Assembly: GCA_963627995.1 (NCBI GenBank)
Contig: CAVGCV010000005.1
Location: forward strand, 1-64,000
DNA: 64,000 bases
Direction: 5' to 3'
From: UBA3839 sp963627995
GTDB taxonomy: Bacteria; Bacteroidota; Bacteroidia; Bacteroidales; Bacteroidaceae
Positions 46,981 through 56,275 of this stretch are shown here, one piece after another; position 1 is the stretch's first letter, and the number at the start of each line of letters is the position of its first letter. A program made the position numbers and the translations under genes. A model generated the notes under the pieces. That model was not told the origin of the DNA. It was given only the letters and a program-made list of their open reading frames with translations, and ran no database searches.

Positions 46981-48972
46981 ATGGCCAACAAGTTCACCAA
47001 GGGCAGAAACAGGAAAGACACCGCCGCCGCGGACACCGCGCACACGGCGTCCGCGGTCGGAAAGGCGGCGGAGCACACGCAGGACACCGGCAGGAGGGGC
47101 GGCGCGCGCCGCCGCTGGACGGCCGTGGGCGTGGAGGCGGGGGTGTTCCTCGCCTTCGCCGCGTTCGCCCTGTGGGTGCTGGTGGGCCGCAACGCCGACT
47201 ACCTCTACGCCGTGCAGGAGCGCTCGCTGTGGATTGGCGCGCCGCAGTTCCTGGCCGACAAGCTCATGGCCGTGGGCGGGCTGGCGCAGTGGGCGGGCTG
47301 CTACCTCACCCAATTCTTCTACCATCCGCGATGGGGAAGCCTGCTGCTCGTGGCGCTGTGGGCGGCCATCTACGCGGCCACGCTCCGCGCGCTGCGCATC
47401 GACTGGCGGTGGTGCGCGCTGGCATTGGTGCCGGTGGGCGCGCTGCTGGCCTCGGAGGTGTGCATCGGCTACTGGCTCTACTACCTGAAGATGCCGGGCT
47501 ACTGGTTCACGCAGTCGGTGAGCGTGCTGACGGCGGTGCTGGGCGTGTGGGCCTTCCGCGTGTCGCGGGGGGCGGTGCGCCCCGTCTGGGCCGCGGTGTG
47601 GACGCTGGCGTTCTACCCCCTGATGGGCGCGTGGGCGCTGGTGGGCACGCTGCTGATGGCGGTGCTGGGCGCGGGCGGGCGCGGTGACGCCTCGCGCGCG
47701 CACACCCTGATTGACGTTATCACGCCGGTAGCGGCCATCGCCGCCGTGCCGGTGCTGTATTACCAGTTCTACGGGCGCAACCGCATAGAGGACGGCTGGG
47801 TGCTGAACATCCCGGTGTTCGAGTCGGACACGGTCGTGTCGCCAATGCTCACGCTGCCGTTCGTGGTGGTGATTGCCGCGCTGCTGCTGCTCGCCGCGGG
47901 CGACGCGCTGCGGACACGGGCGCGCCTCGGGGCGTTTCCCGAGGCGGGGAAATGGCGGGCGCTGTGCGTGGCGGCCCAGGCGGCCGTGGTCGCCGCCATC
48001 GCGCACTTCACGCTCGCGGCCGACTTCGACAACGCCAACTACCACGCCGAGCTGCGCCTATACCGGGCCATCGACGAATGCCGCTGGAGCGACGCGCTGG
48101 ACGAGCTGAGGGGCGTGCGCGGCCCGGTGACGCGGCAGATGGTGCTGGCCAAGAACATCGCCCTGATGAACACGGGCGACATCGGCGACCAGATGTTCCG
48201 CTACGAGAACAGCGGCGAGCCTCCCTGCGTGTTCGACTCGCTGCACGTGCACCTCGTGCAGACCTCGGGGCCGCAAATCTACTACAACTACGGCCGCACG
48301 AACTTCGCCACGCGCTGGGCCATCGAGAACGGCGTGGAGTACGGGTTCAGCGTCGATGCGCTGAAGGTGCTGGCGCGGTGCGCGATGATGGCCAACGAGC
48401 CGGAGGCCGCGCGGAAGTACCTGACGCTGCTCCACGCCACCACGTTCCACAAGGAATGGGCGAACGAACGCCTCGCCATGCTCCGCGACAAGCGGCTCTA
48501 CTACGACAGCGAGGAATACGCCTGCGTGCAGCCGCTCCGCGACTTCAACAACACGCTGGACCTCGACGAGGGCCTGCTGGAGATGTACCTCATCGGCTAC
48601 TTCAGCAACACGCGCGCGCCGTCGCCGAAGCTGCAGGAGCAGACGCTGGTGTACGCGATGGTGTCCAAGGACATCGCGCTCTTTTGGCCGCGCTTCTACC
48701 AGTATGCCACGATGCACCCGGAGAGCGAGATGCCCATCCACTACCAGGAGGCGGCGTACCTCTACGGCCACCTGGAGGACAAGGTGGACATCTCGCAGAT
48801 GCCCTTCGACAAGGAGCGCGTGGTGGAGCGCTACAAGCAGTTCCAGGCCACCACGCAGCAGCTGATGCGCAACGGCATGGGCAGCGAGCAGGTGGGCGCG
48901 GCCACGAAGTCGCAATTCGGCGACACCTTCTGGTGGTTCTACTTCTTCTGCCGCGACATCAACACCTACTAA
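46981..48972 (+). CDS. large membrane protein of unknown function (possibly DUF6057)
   Basis: A 663-residue protein. A basic, Ala/Thr-rich N-terminus (residues 1-45) precedes about 10 hydrophobic segments (about 47-355), followed by a soluble, helical C-terminal half resembling TPR-like pairs (for example RLAMLRDKRLYYDSEEYACV). Such proteins with membrane part plus helical repeat part occur in Bacteroidales; I believe this is the DUF6057 type but cannot confirm. It heads a five-gene operon and is followed 13 nt later by a CxxCH beta-propeller lipoprotein. ATG 46981 is used; the frame from 46948 would overlap the promoter. Confidence 0.75.
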   Translation: MANKFTKGRNRKDTAAADTAHTASAVGKAAEHTQDTGRRGGARRRWTAVGVEAGVFLAFAAFALWVLVGRNADYLYAVQERSLWIGAPQFLADKLMAVGGLAQWAGCYLTQFFYHPRWGSLLLVALWAAIYAATLRALRIDWRWCALALVPVGALLASEVCIGYWLYYLKMPGYWFTQSVSVLTAVLGVWAFRVSRGAVRPVWAAVWTLAFYPLMGAWALVGTLLMAVLGAGGRGDASRAHTLIDVITPVAAIAAVPVLYYQFYGRNRIEDGWVLNIPVFESDTVVSPMLTLPFVVVIAALLLLAAGDALRTRARLGAFPEAGKWRALCVAAQAAVVAAIAHFTLAADFDNANYHAELRLYRAIDECRWSDALDELRGVRGPVTRQMVLAKNIALMNTGDIGDQMFRYENSGEPPCVFDSLHVHLVQTSGPQIYYNYGRTNFATRWAIENGVEYGFSVDALKVLARCAMMANEPEAARKYLTLLHATTFHKEWANERLAMLRDKRLYYDSEEYACVQPLRDFNNTLDLDEGLLEMYLIGYFSNTRAPSPKLQEQTLVYAMVSKDIALFWPRFYQYATMHPESEMPIHYQEAAYLYGHLEDKVDISQMPFDKERVVERYKQFQATTQQLMRNGMGSEQVGAATKSQFGDTFWWFYFFCRDINTY

Positions 48973-48985
48973 AAGCACACACGCC

Positions 48986-50515
48986 ATGAACGCCCCACGA
49001 AAGACCCGCATGAAAGCCGCATACATCCTCGGCTGCGCGGCCGCGCTCCTCGCGCTGGCCGCCTGCACGCGCCACCCCTCCCTGCCGAAGGACTTCGAGC
49101 AGGAGGACCGCGCCGCCAGCATCTTCCCCGACTACACGGACGTGACCGTCCCCGCCAACATCGCGCCGCTCAACTTCGGCGTGCTGGAGGGCACGGGGGA
49201 GTGCGTGGCCAGCATCACCGCCCCCGACGGCACCTCGCTCACCTACGGCGAGGGCAACAAGGTGCAGATTCCCGAGGGCGAGTGGGCGGAACTCATCCGC
49301 GCCGCGCGCGGACGCAGCCTCGCGGTGAGGGTGTTCGCCAAGAAGGGCGGCGCATGGACGGCGTTCCGACCGTTCGCCATCCACGTGGCCGAAGAGCCCA
49401 TCGACCCCTACATCTCCTACCGCGTGATTTCGCCCTCCTACGTCGCCTACGAAATGCTGAGCATCAACCAGCGCGACCTCACCTCGTTCGGGGAGAAGGA
49501 AATCTACAACAACATGATTGTCAGCTCGGAGGACAACGGGCAGTGCATCAACTGCCACTCGTACCAGAACTACAGAACGGCGAACATGCAGTTCCACATG
49601 CGCCAGGGCCATGGCGGTACGATGATTGTGCGCGACGGACGCCCCTACAAGGTGGACTTGAAGACGGACTCCACGCTCAGCGCGGGCGTTTACCCGGCAT
49701 GGCACCCCACGCTGCCCCTCATCGCCTACTCGGCCAACACCACCGGGCAGACGTTCCACACGAAGGACAAGGCCAAGATTGAGGTGCAGGACATGGAGAG
49801 CGAGCTCATCCTCTACGACGTGGAGCGCAACGAGGTGAGCGTCGTGGAGAACGACAGCGCGGAGTTCGAGGTGTTCCCATGGTGGTCGCCCGACGGCAAG
49901 AGCCTGTACTACTGCTCGGCGCACTTCGAGGTGTCGGACACGTCGGTGCGCTCGGCGCAGGTCATCGAACGCTACAGGGACTTCAAGTACAACATCTACC
50001 GGCGCGCGTTCGACGCACGCACAAAGACGTTCGGGGCGCGCGAGCTCGTCTATGACGCGGCCGCCGCCGGGAAGAGCGCCACACTGCCGCGCATCAGCCC
50101 GGACGACCGCTACCTGCTCTTCGGACAGGGCGAGTTCGGCGTGTTCCATGTGTGGCATCCCGATGCCGACCTCTACCTCACCGACCTCCGCACCCGCCAG
50201 ACGCGCAAGCTGGAGAACGTGAACAGCAGCGCGGCGGAGAGCTACCACTCGTGGTCGAGCAACGGACGCTGGATAGCGTTCATCTCGCGCCGCGACGACG
50301 GCAACTTCAGCCGCCTCTACTTCGCCTACTTCGACAAGCAGGGACGCGCCCACAAGCCTTTCGAGCTGCCGCAGAAAGACCCCGACTTCTACACCTACTA
50401 CCTCCGTTCGTACAACGTGCCGGAGTTCATGAAAGAACCCGTGAGCGTCACGCCCCAAGCCTTTGCCAGCACGGCGAAGACCAAGGCCGTGAAGGCCAAG
50501 TTCGTGTCGCGTTAG
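48986..50515 (+). CDS. PD40/TolB-like beta-propeller lipoprotein with a CxxCH motif
   Basis: A 509-residue exported protein with a lipobox near LALAAC (Cys about 28). Its N-terminal domain (residues 40-170) is beta-rich. Then comes NGQCINCHSYQNYR with the haem-c motif CINCH near residue 190, and finally propeller blades of the TolB/PD40 type (AWHPTLPLIAYSA, WWSPDGKSLYY, RISPDDRYLLF, SWSSNGRWIAF). CxxCH invites covalent haem binding, but no cytochrome maturation gene is adjacent and a single motif alone is not proof. ATG 48986 and ATG 49010 are both possible starts. It is coupled to the preceding membrane protein. Confidence 0.8.
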   Translation: MNAPRKTRMKAAYILGCAAALLALAACTRHPSLPKDFEQEDRAASIFPDYTDVTVPANIAPLNFGVLEGTGECVASITAPDGTSLTYGEGNKVQIPEGEWAELIRAARGRSLAVRVFAKKGGAWTAFRPFAIHVAEEPIDPYISYRVISPSYVAYEMLSINQRDLTSFGEKEIYNNMIVSSEDNGQCINCHSYQNYRTANMQFHMRQGHGGTMIVRDGRPYKVDLKTDSTLSAGVYPAWHPTLPLIAYSANTTGQTFHTKDKAKIEVQDMESELILYDVERNEVSVVENDSAEFEVFPWWSPDGKSLYYCSAHFEVSDTSVRSAQVIERYRDFKYNIYRRAFDARTKTFGARELVYDAAAAGKSATLPRISPDDRYLLFGQGEFGVFHVWHPDADLYLTDLRTRQTRKLENVNSSAAESYHSWSSNGRWIAFISRRDDGNFSRLYFAYFDKQGRAHKPFELPQKDPDFYTYYLRSYNVPEFMKEPVSVTPQAFASTAKTKAVKAKFVSR

Positions 50516-50605
50516 GCGCGCGGAAAGCGCGCGTCCCCACTGCCGGCGGCGCGACAAACGCCGGCATCCCCCTCCCCAAGGAACCAAAGACCAATCATTA
50601 AAAAT

Positions 50606-52921
50606 ATGAAGAAAGCATTCGTTCTCGCGGTGTTCTGCCTCTGCGCCGCATCCACCTTCGCACAGGGGACGGTGGACGATTACAGGCGGGCCTACGCCGT
50701 CGGGGCAAAGTACCAGGGCAAGATGCTCAACGCCAGCGTGCGCGCGCAGGCCATCGACGGCACGCACCAGTTCTGGTACACCGTGCAAACGGCCGACGGA
50801 ACAGCATACAAGCTCGTCGATGCCGACGCCAACACCTGCGCGCCGCTGTTCGACAAGGCGAAGCTCGCGCAGCAGCTCGCCGAGAAGACGGGCAAGGAGG
50901 TGGCTGCCGGCAGCCTCGGCATCGGCAACGCGCGCGTGGAGCGCGACGAGCAGAGCGGCCACAACACGATGCGATTCGAGTACGACCGCAAGCGGTGGAC
51001 TTACGACCTCAGCAGCGAGACACTTGCCGGCGGCGAGGAAGCCCGGCGCGGATGGGGCGGCGCAAGCCGCCACTGGATGGAAGTGCCCGACGAAAAGGAC
51101 GGGGTTTCGCCCAGCCCCGCCGGCGACATCGAGCTGTACCACAAGGACAACAACCTGTGGGTTCGCACGAAAGGCGGCGGGCAGCCAGGCCGACAGCTCA
51201 CCACCAACGGCGACAGCGCCTACTACTACTCCAGCTACGGACGCTTCTCGCCCGACGGGAAGTACTACGCCACCGTGCGCATCAAGCCCGCGCCGAAGCG
51301 CTACGTCTACTACGTGGAGTCGTCGCCCAAGAACCAGCTCCAGCCCGTGCTCCACAAGCAGGAGTACGCCAAGCCGGGCGACTCGCTCAACTACCGCGTG
51401 CCCGTCGTCGTGGAAGTGGCCACGGGGCGCGTGGTGGAGCCCAGCACCGACCTGTTCAAGGAACAGTACTACGTGAGCGCGCCCGAATGGGACAAGAGCG
51501 GCAAGAACGTCACCTTTGAGTTCAACGAGCGCGGGCACCACAACTTCCGCGTGCTCGAGCTCTCGGCCGAGACAGGGCGCGTGCGTCCCCTCATCGAGGA
51601 GCACAACGACAAGTACATCAACTACTCGCGGCAATACCGCTACGACTTCGACAACGGCAAGTACATACTCTGGACGAGCGAGCGCGACGGCTACAACAAC
51701 ATCTACCTCTACGACCGCAAGAGCGGAAAGCTGGTGCGCCAAGTCACGAAAGGCGGCTACTACGTGCGCGGCATCCAGCGCGTGGACGAGGAGAACGGCG
51801 TCATCTACTTCTCCGCCAACGGACGCAGCGGGCTGCGCGAGAGCGACCGCCGCGGCAAGAACGCGGCGTTCGCCGGCACCAACGCCACCGAGGAAGACCC
51901 CTATCTGATTCACTACTACAAAATCAACATCAACGGGAAGGGGCTCACCTGCCTCACGCCCGAAGAGGGAAACCACTCGGCCACCTACACCGACGACATG
52001 AAGTACCTCATCGACACCTACTCCACCGTGCTCAATCCGCCCGTGAGCGTGCTGCGCTCCGCCAAGGACGGCGCCATCGTCCGCACGCTTGAGACCGCCG
52101 ACATCGCGCTCCTGCAGGAGAGCGGCTGGAAAGCCCCCGAGGTGTTCGTGGCGAAGGGGCGCGACGGCAAGACGGACATGTGGGGCCTCATCCAGCGCCC
52201 GTCGAACTTCGACCCGCAGAGGAAATACCCCGTCATCGAATACATCTACTCCGGGCCGGGCGACCAGTACGTCCCCAAGTCGTTCTCGCCCGCGCTCTGG
52301 AACCTGGCCGACTTGGCCGAGCTGGGCTTCATCGTGGTGCAGCTCGACGCGATGACCACGTCGTTCCGCTCCCGCGCCTTCGAGGAAGTGTGCTACAAGA
52401 ACCTCAAGGACGGCGGCTTCCCCGACCGCATCGCATGGATCAAGGCCGCCGCCGCGCAGTACCCCTACATGGACGCCGACAACGTGGGCATCTACGGATG
52501 CTCCGCCGGCGGGCAGGAGGCGCTGGGCGCGGTGCTCTTCCACGGCGACTTCTACAAGGCGGCCTACGCCGCGTGCGGCTGCCACGACAACCGCATGGAC
52601 AAAATCTGGTGGAACGAGCAGTGGATGAGCTACCCCATCGACAGCACCTATGCCGCCAGCTCCAACGTGGAGAACGCCCACAGGCTCGAGCGTCCGCTCA
52701 TGCTCGTGGTGGGCGAGATGGACGACAACGTGGACCCCGCCTCGAGCATGCAGGTGGCAAACGCCCTGCAGAAGGCCGGCAAGGACTTCGAGCTCGTCGT
52801 CATACCGGGGGCGCGCCACACCATGGGCGAGGCCTACGGGCAGCACAAGCGCTACGACTTCTTCGTGCGCAACCTCCTGCACGTCAATCCCCCGAAGTGG
52901 AGCGAGCTGGAGCAGCAATAG
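50606..52921 (+). CDS. S9 family peptidase (dipeptidyl peptidase IV type)
   Basis: A 771-residue exported serine peptidase. After the signal peptide (cut after ASTFAQ) comes an eight-bladed-type DPP4 N-terminal domain to about residue 500, then the alpha/beta hydrolase domain. The catalytic triad is visible: Ser633 in YGCSAGG, Asp706 in GEMDDNVDP, and His738 in GARHTMG. The nucleophile elbow is GCSAG instead of the usual GWSYG, so the substrate pocket may differ from classical DPP4. Likely periplasmic or surface di-peptide release. It is 90 nt after the propeller gene and 17 nt before the MATE gene. Confidence 0.92.
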   Translation: MKKAFVLAVFCLCAASTFAQGTVDDYRRAYAVGAKYQGKMLNASVRAQAIDGTHQFWYTVQTADGTAYKLVDADANTCAPLFDKAKLAQQLAEKTGKEVAAGSLGIGNARVERDEQSGHNTMRFEYDRKRWTYDLSSETLAGGEEARRGWGGASRHWMEVPDEKDGVSPSPAGDIELYHKDNNLWVRTKGGGQPGRQLTTNGDSAYYYSSYGRFSPDGKYYATVRIKPAPKRYVYYVESSPKNQLQPVLHKQEYAKPGDSLNYRVPVVVEVATGRVVEPSTDLFKEQYYVSAPEWDKSGKNVTFEFNERGHHNFRVLELSAETGRVRPLIEEHNDKYINYSRQYRYDFDNGKYILWTSERDGYNNIYLYDRKSGKLVRQVTKGGYYVRGIQRVDEENGVIYFSANGRSGLRESDRRGKNAAFAGTNATEEDPYLIHYYKININGKGLTCLTPEEGNHSATYTDDMKYLIDTYSTVLNPPVSVLRSAKDGAIVRTLETADIALLQESGWKAPEVFVAKGRDGKTDMWGLIQRPSNFDPQRKYPVIEYIYSGPGDQYVPKSFSPALWNLADLAELGFIVVQLDAMTTSFRSRAFEEVCYKNLKDGGFPDRIAWIKAAAAQYPYMDADNVGIYGCSAGGQEALGAVLFHGDFYKAAYAACGCHDNRMDKIWWNEQWMSYPIDSTYAASSNVENAHRLERPLMLVVGEMDDNVDPASSMQVANALQKAGKDFELVVIPGARHTMGEAYGQHKRYDFFVRNLLHVNPPKWSELEQQ

Positions 52922-52938
52922 GAACGAACAACGAACGA

Positions 52939-54309
52939 ATGGCACATTCAACCAAAGAACTCGGAACCGAAAAGATAGGCAAGCTGCTGATGCAGTATGC
53001 CATACCCGCCGTCGTGGCCATGACCGCGTCGTCGCTCTACAACATGGTGGACCGCATCTTCATCGGCCACATCACCACCGGCGGCACGGGCGCGCTGGCG
53101 CTCTCCGGGCTGGCCGTCACATTCCCCATCATGAACCTCTCCGCCGCGTTCGGCGCCATGGTGGGAGTGGGCGGCTCCACGCTCATCTCCGTGAAGCTCG
53201 GGCAGCGCGACAACGGCACGGCGCAGCGCGTGCTGGGCAACGTCGTCGTGCTGAACATCATCATGGGACTCGCCCTCATGGCCATCGGCCTGGCGTTCAT
53301 CGACCCGCTGCTCTACTTCTTCGGAGCAAGCGAGCAGTCCGTCAGCTACGCCCGCGACTACATGGTGGTCATCCTCCTCGGCAACACCGTCACCCACCTC
53401 TACCTGGGCCTCAACGCCGTGCTGCGCGCGACGGGCCACCCCACGGTGGCGATGTACGCGACAATCGCCACCGTGGTGGTGAACGCCGCGCTCGACCCCG
53501 TCTTCATCTTCACGCTCGGCATGGGCATACGCGGCGCCGCCGTGGCCACCGTCCTGGCGCAGGCCATCGCGCTGGCCTACGTGTGGTGGAGCCTGAGCCG
53601 CCCCAACGACACGATATGCCTGCGCCGCGGCATCTACGCCCTGCGCCGGCGCATCGTGAAGAACATCCTCGGCATCGGCCTGTCGCCGTTCTGCATGCAG
53701 CTCTGCGCCTGCCTCGTCGTCATCCTCATCAACAAGGGACTCCAGAAGCACGGAGGCGACCCCGCCATCGCGGCCTACGGCATCATCAACAGCATCACCT
53801 TCTTCTTCGTGATGGTGACGCTGGGCATCACCCAGGGCATGCAGCCCATCGCCGGCTACAACTACGGCGCGCAGAAGATGGAGCGCGTGGGGCAGGTGCT
53901 GCGCTACAGCATACTCTACGCCACCATCGTCATGACGGCCTCGTTCGCCGTCTGCGAGTTTGTGCCGGAACTGCCCACGAAACTCTTCACCGACGACGCG
54001 GAAGTCACCGCCTACACCGTCGCAGGAATGCGCATCATCGTGCTGCTCAGCCCCCTCGTCGGCTTCCAAATCGTAGTCGGCAACTTCTTCCAAAGCATCG
54101 GCATGGCAAAAAAGAGCATCATCCTCTCCGTGAGCCGCCAGCTCGTGTTCCTCGTCCCCTTCCTGCTCGTGTTCCCCGAAATATGGGGAACGGACGGCGT
54201 GTGGGCCAGCATCACGGCGGCCGACGGCGTCTCCATCGTCACCGCCTCCGCCATGCTATGGCACTTCCACCGCAGCGGAGGGCTGAAAACGGCGAAGCTC
54301 GACTTCTGA
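52939..54309 (+). CDS. MATE family efflux transporter
   Basis: A 456-residue inner-membrane antiporter with 12 hydrophobic helices in two halves. Typical segments are ALPAVVAM-like first helix (AIPAVVAMTASSLYNMVDRIFIGH), GALALSGLAVTFPIMNL, and the second-half TLGITQGMQPIAGYNYGAQ. It exports cationic or other compounds with Na+ or H+. ATG 52939 is chosen because the longer frame (from 52180) lies over the peptidase gene. The substrate is unknown. Confidence 0.93.
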   Translation: MAHSTKELGTEKIGKLLMQYAIPAVVAMTASSLYNMVDRIFIGHITTGGTGALALSGLAVTFPIMNLSAAFGAMVGVGGSTLISVKLGQRDNGTAQRVLGNVVVLNIIMGLALMAIGLAFIDPLLYFFGASEQSVSYARDYMVVILLGNTVTHLYLGLNAVLRATGHPTVAMYATIATVVVNAALDPVFIFTLGMGIRGAAVATVLAQAIALAYVWWSLSRPNDTICLRRGIYALRRRIVKNILGIGLSPFCMQLCACLVVILINKGLQKHGGDPAIAAYGIINSITFFFVMVTLGITQGMQPIAGYNYGAQKMERVGQVLRYSILYATIVMTASFAVCEFVPELPTKLFTDDAEVTAYTVAGMRIIVLLSPLVGFQIVVGNFFQSIGMAKKSIILSVSRQLVFLVPFLLVFPEIWGTDGVWASITAADGVSIVTASAMLWHFHRSGGLKTAKLDF

Positions 54310-54363
54310 CCGGCGCACGCCCCACCCCACCGATTACACCCAACCCTCTTAACCCCCACCAAC

Positions 54364-55047
54364 ATGGAAGAGAACAAGAACAACACACCCTCCGCAGCCG
54401 GCGGCAACGCCAGCGCCGCCACGCCCTTCGTCGTCTCCATCGGCCGCGAAGTCGGCAGCGGCGGCAAAACCATCGGCGAAATCATGGCGCGCCAGCTCGG
54501 CGTGCCGGTCTACGACCGCCGGCTCATACTCATGGCCGCGCAGGAAAGCGGATTCGACCCCAAGGTGTTCAAGAAAGTGGACGAAGTGCCCAACCACGAC
54601 TTCATGTCGAACGTCATGCGCGGCATCACCTCGCCCTTCGCGTCGCTCAGCAGCCTGTACAGCAACTCGCTCTCGCAGGAATCACTCTTCAAGGTACAGG
54701 CCGACATCATCCGCGAGAAAGCGGACACGGAGAGCTGCATCATCGTGGGCCGCTGCTCCGACTACATCCTGCGCAACCACCCGCGGCACGTCAGCGTATT
54801 CGTGCGCGCCAACTACGGCGACCGCATCAACCTGCTCACACAGCGCCACCACTTCGGCGAGGCCGAGGCCAAGGAACTGATTGAGCACACCGACGCCATA
54901 CGCTCCGACTACCACAACTTCTACAGCGAGACCAACTGGGGGGACAGCCGCGCCTACGACATCTGCGTCAATTCCTCCATCCTCGGCATAGAGCGCACGG
55001 CCGACCTCCTGCTCCACTTCGTGCGGGGCGCGCTCGACATCCAGTAG
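54364..55047 (+). CDS. cytidylate kinase-like family protein
   Basis: A 227-residue P-loop kinase-like protein. After a low-complexity 20-residue head comes VVSIGREVGSGGKTIGE, the modified P-loop of the cytidylate-kinase-like family, then the usual IVGRCSDYIL segment and a SRAYDICVNSS ending. The family is common in Bacteroidales and Firmicutes; its true substrate is not established, and it is distinct from the housekeeping Cmk. It ends the 47-55 kb operon and is 54 nt after the MATE gene. Confidence 0.88.
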   Translation: MEENKNNTPSAAGGNASAATPFVVSIGREVGSGGKTIGEIMARQLGVPVYDRRLILMAAQESGFDPKVFKKVDEVPNHDFMSNVMRGITSPFASLSSLYSNSLSQESLFKVQADIIREKADTESCIIVGRCSDYILRNHPRHVSVFVRANYGDRINLLTQRHHFGEAEAKELIEHTDAIRSDYHNFYSETNWGDSRAYDICVNSSILGIERTADLLLHFVRGALDIQ

Positions 55048-55088
55048 CCCGGCACGCCGCCAGGCGGCAAGCTGCGGGCACAGCAACC

Positions 55089-55130
55089 GCGCGGCGCACG
55101 GGGTGTGGATTCCCCGTGCGCCGCGCTTCC
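55089..55130 (+). terminator. terminator of the 47-55 kb operon
   Basis: GCGCGGCGCACGGGG and CCCCGTGCGCCGCGC form a perfect 15-bp stem with an 8-nt loop, followed by TTCCTTC. It also bounds repeat locus E on the left. Confidence 0.8.
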
Positions 55131-55138
55131 TTCGCAAC

Positions 55139-55512
55139 CGCAGCCATCCACGCATCCCTCCACGCCGGAAGTTAAAAGTGGACACGCCCAAAACCCGCAG
55201 ACTGCGCACCGGTGATTCTGGCCTGGCACGCCAAAAGTCCAAAGTGAACACGCCAGAAGAATCAGGCCGACGCACCAGCGTCCGCGGACCGGCGCACAGA
55301 AAAGCCCGCCGCAGTGCGAAGCCGCTCCACCGCAGGCGCAGTGCTTTGATATTTCCAAGTACTTGGAAATATTTTTTCAAGTACTTGGAAATTTTCGTCC
55401 AAGTACTTGGAAATTCCGCCACGCCGCACCCGCGCCAAACTTACGGCGCGCCGGCAAGAAGTTTCCAGCACACACGGGCAAGAGCAGCGGCGCGGAGGGA
55501 TAAAACTGTCAA
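55139..55512. repeat. 22-bp-period array (locus E), about 17 units, with the inverted 67-bp block of locus D
   Basis: Core hexamers occur exactly every 22 bp at 55139, 55161, 55183, 55205, 55227, 55249, 55271, 55293, 55315, 55337, 55359, 55381, 55403, 55425, 55447, 55469 and 55491. The majority read CACGCC, CGCACC, CGCACA or CGCAGT. The three at 55359-55408 read GTACTT inside TTCCAAGTACTTGGAA (the middle one has one substitution). Positions 55349-55415 are the reverse complement of 43817-43883 with one mismatch over 67 bp. It fills most of the 662-bp gap between convergent genes; no gene is seen in it. Confidence 0.92.
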
Positions 55513-55595
55513 GCAGCCTGGGACACCATTCCTCCGCATGGCGCGCGGCGACGCGCCGCCCGCGCCACGGACAGGCACAGGGACTTATACAACGG

Positions 55596-55637
55596 AAATC
55601 CCCATCCATCCGGTTTAGGGACAGTGGGGATTTTTTT
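55596..55637 (+). terminator. plus-strand terminator on the right of locus E
   Basis: AAATCCCCA pairs with TGGGGATTT (9 bp), followed by TTTTTTT to 55637. It points away from locus E on the plus strand, although the last plus-strand gene ended at 55047 and has its own terminator, so it may end a transcript of the array itself. Confidence 0.7.
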
Positions 55638-55709
55638 AGTTCAATCTATTCGGGGGTGTGTTGTATTTCCTCGTTCCCGTGCTTTCAGAATCTTCCGCCA
55701 CGCCGCCAC

Positions 55710-56237
55710 TTACACCGACGGCCTGCGCTCCATGTCGACAAACGCATAGCGATGGGCGTTCCGCTCGTCGGGGGCATGTTCCTCGCGGCTGGTCTCCGTC
55801 CATTCCGCGGCATCGTATTCGGGGAAGAACGCGTCGGCATGGAGGGGCGTGTCGTCGATGCACGTGAGGAAAAGGCGGTCGGCAACAGCGAGTGCCTGTC
55901 GATAGACCGACGCGCCGCCGATGATGTACACGTCGCGCGACCGCGCGTCGCCCTCCGCCTCGCGCCGTCGGCAGTCGGCCAGTGCCTCCTCCAGGGTGCG
56001 GAAGAGTTCGGCGTTGGGAAAGTCCGTGACACCAGCCGTGCGCGAGAGCACGATGTTGCGCCTGTCGGGCAACGCCCCTTTTGGCAACGACTCGAAAGTG
56101 TGCCGCCCCATGATGACGGTATTGCCCGTAGTGAGCGACTTGAACCGCTTTAAGTCGGAGGGAATCCAATAGAGGAGCTTGTTGTCGAGGCCAATGGCGC
56201 GGTTGCGCGCGACGGCCGCAATGATGTTGATTCGCAT
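55710..56237 (-). CDS. folA: dihydrofolate reductase
   Basis: A 175-residue enzyme reducing dihydrofolate with NADPH. MRINIIAAVARNRAIGLDNKLLYWIPSDLKRF carries the substrate and active-site region (Asp in the PSDLKRF helix), VIMGRHTFESLP the cofactor site, and RDVYIIGGASVYRQAL the later cofactor loop. ATG 56237 is the family start; the frame open to 56834 is a shadow over thyA. It follows thyA by 38 nt in the same operon, so dTMP synthesis and recovery of its folate product are coupled. Confidence 0.95.
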   Translation of the reverse strand: MRINIIAAVARNRAIGLDNKLLYWIPSDLKRFKSLTTGNTVIMGRHTFESLPKGALPDRRNIVLSRTAGVTDFPNAELFRTLEEALADCRRREAEGDARSRDVYIIGGASVYRQALAVADRLFLTCIDDTPLHADAFFPEYDAAEWTETSREEHAPDERNAHRYAFVDMERRPSV

Positions 56238-56275
56238 GATGGGCAAAATAAATACAGGGAGCTGACGGCTTCGAC

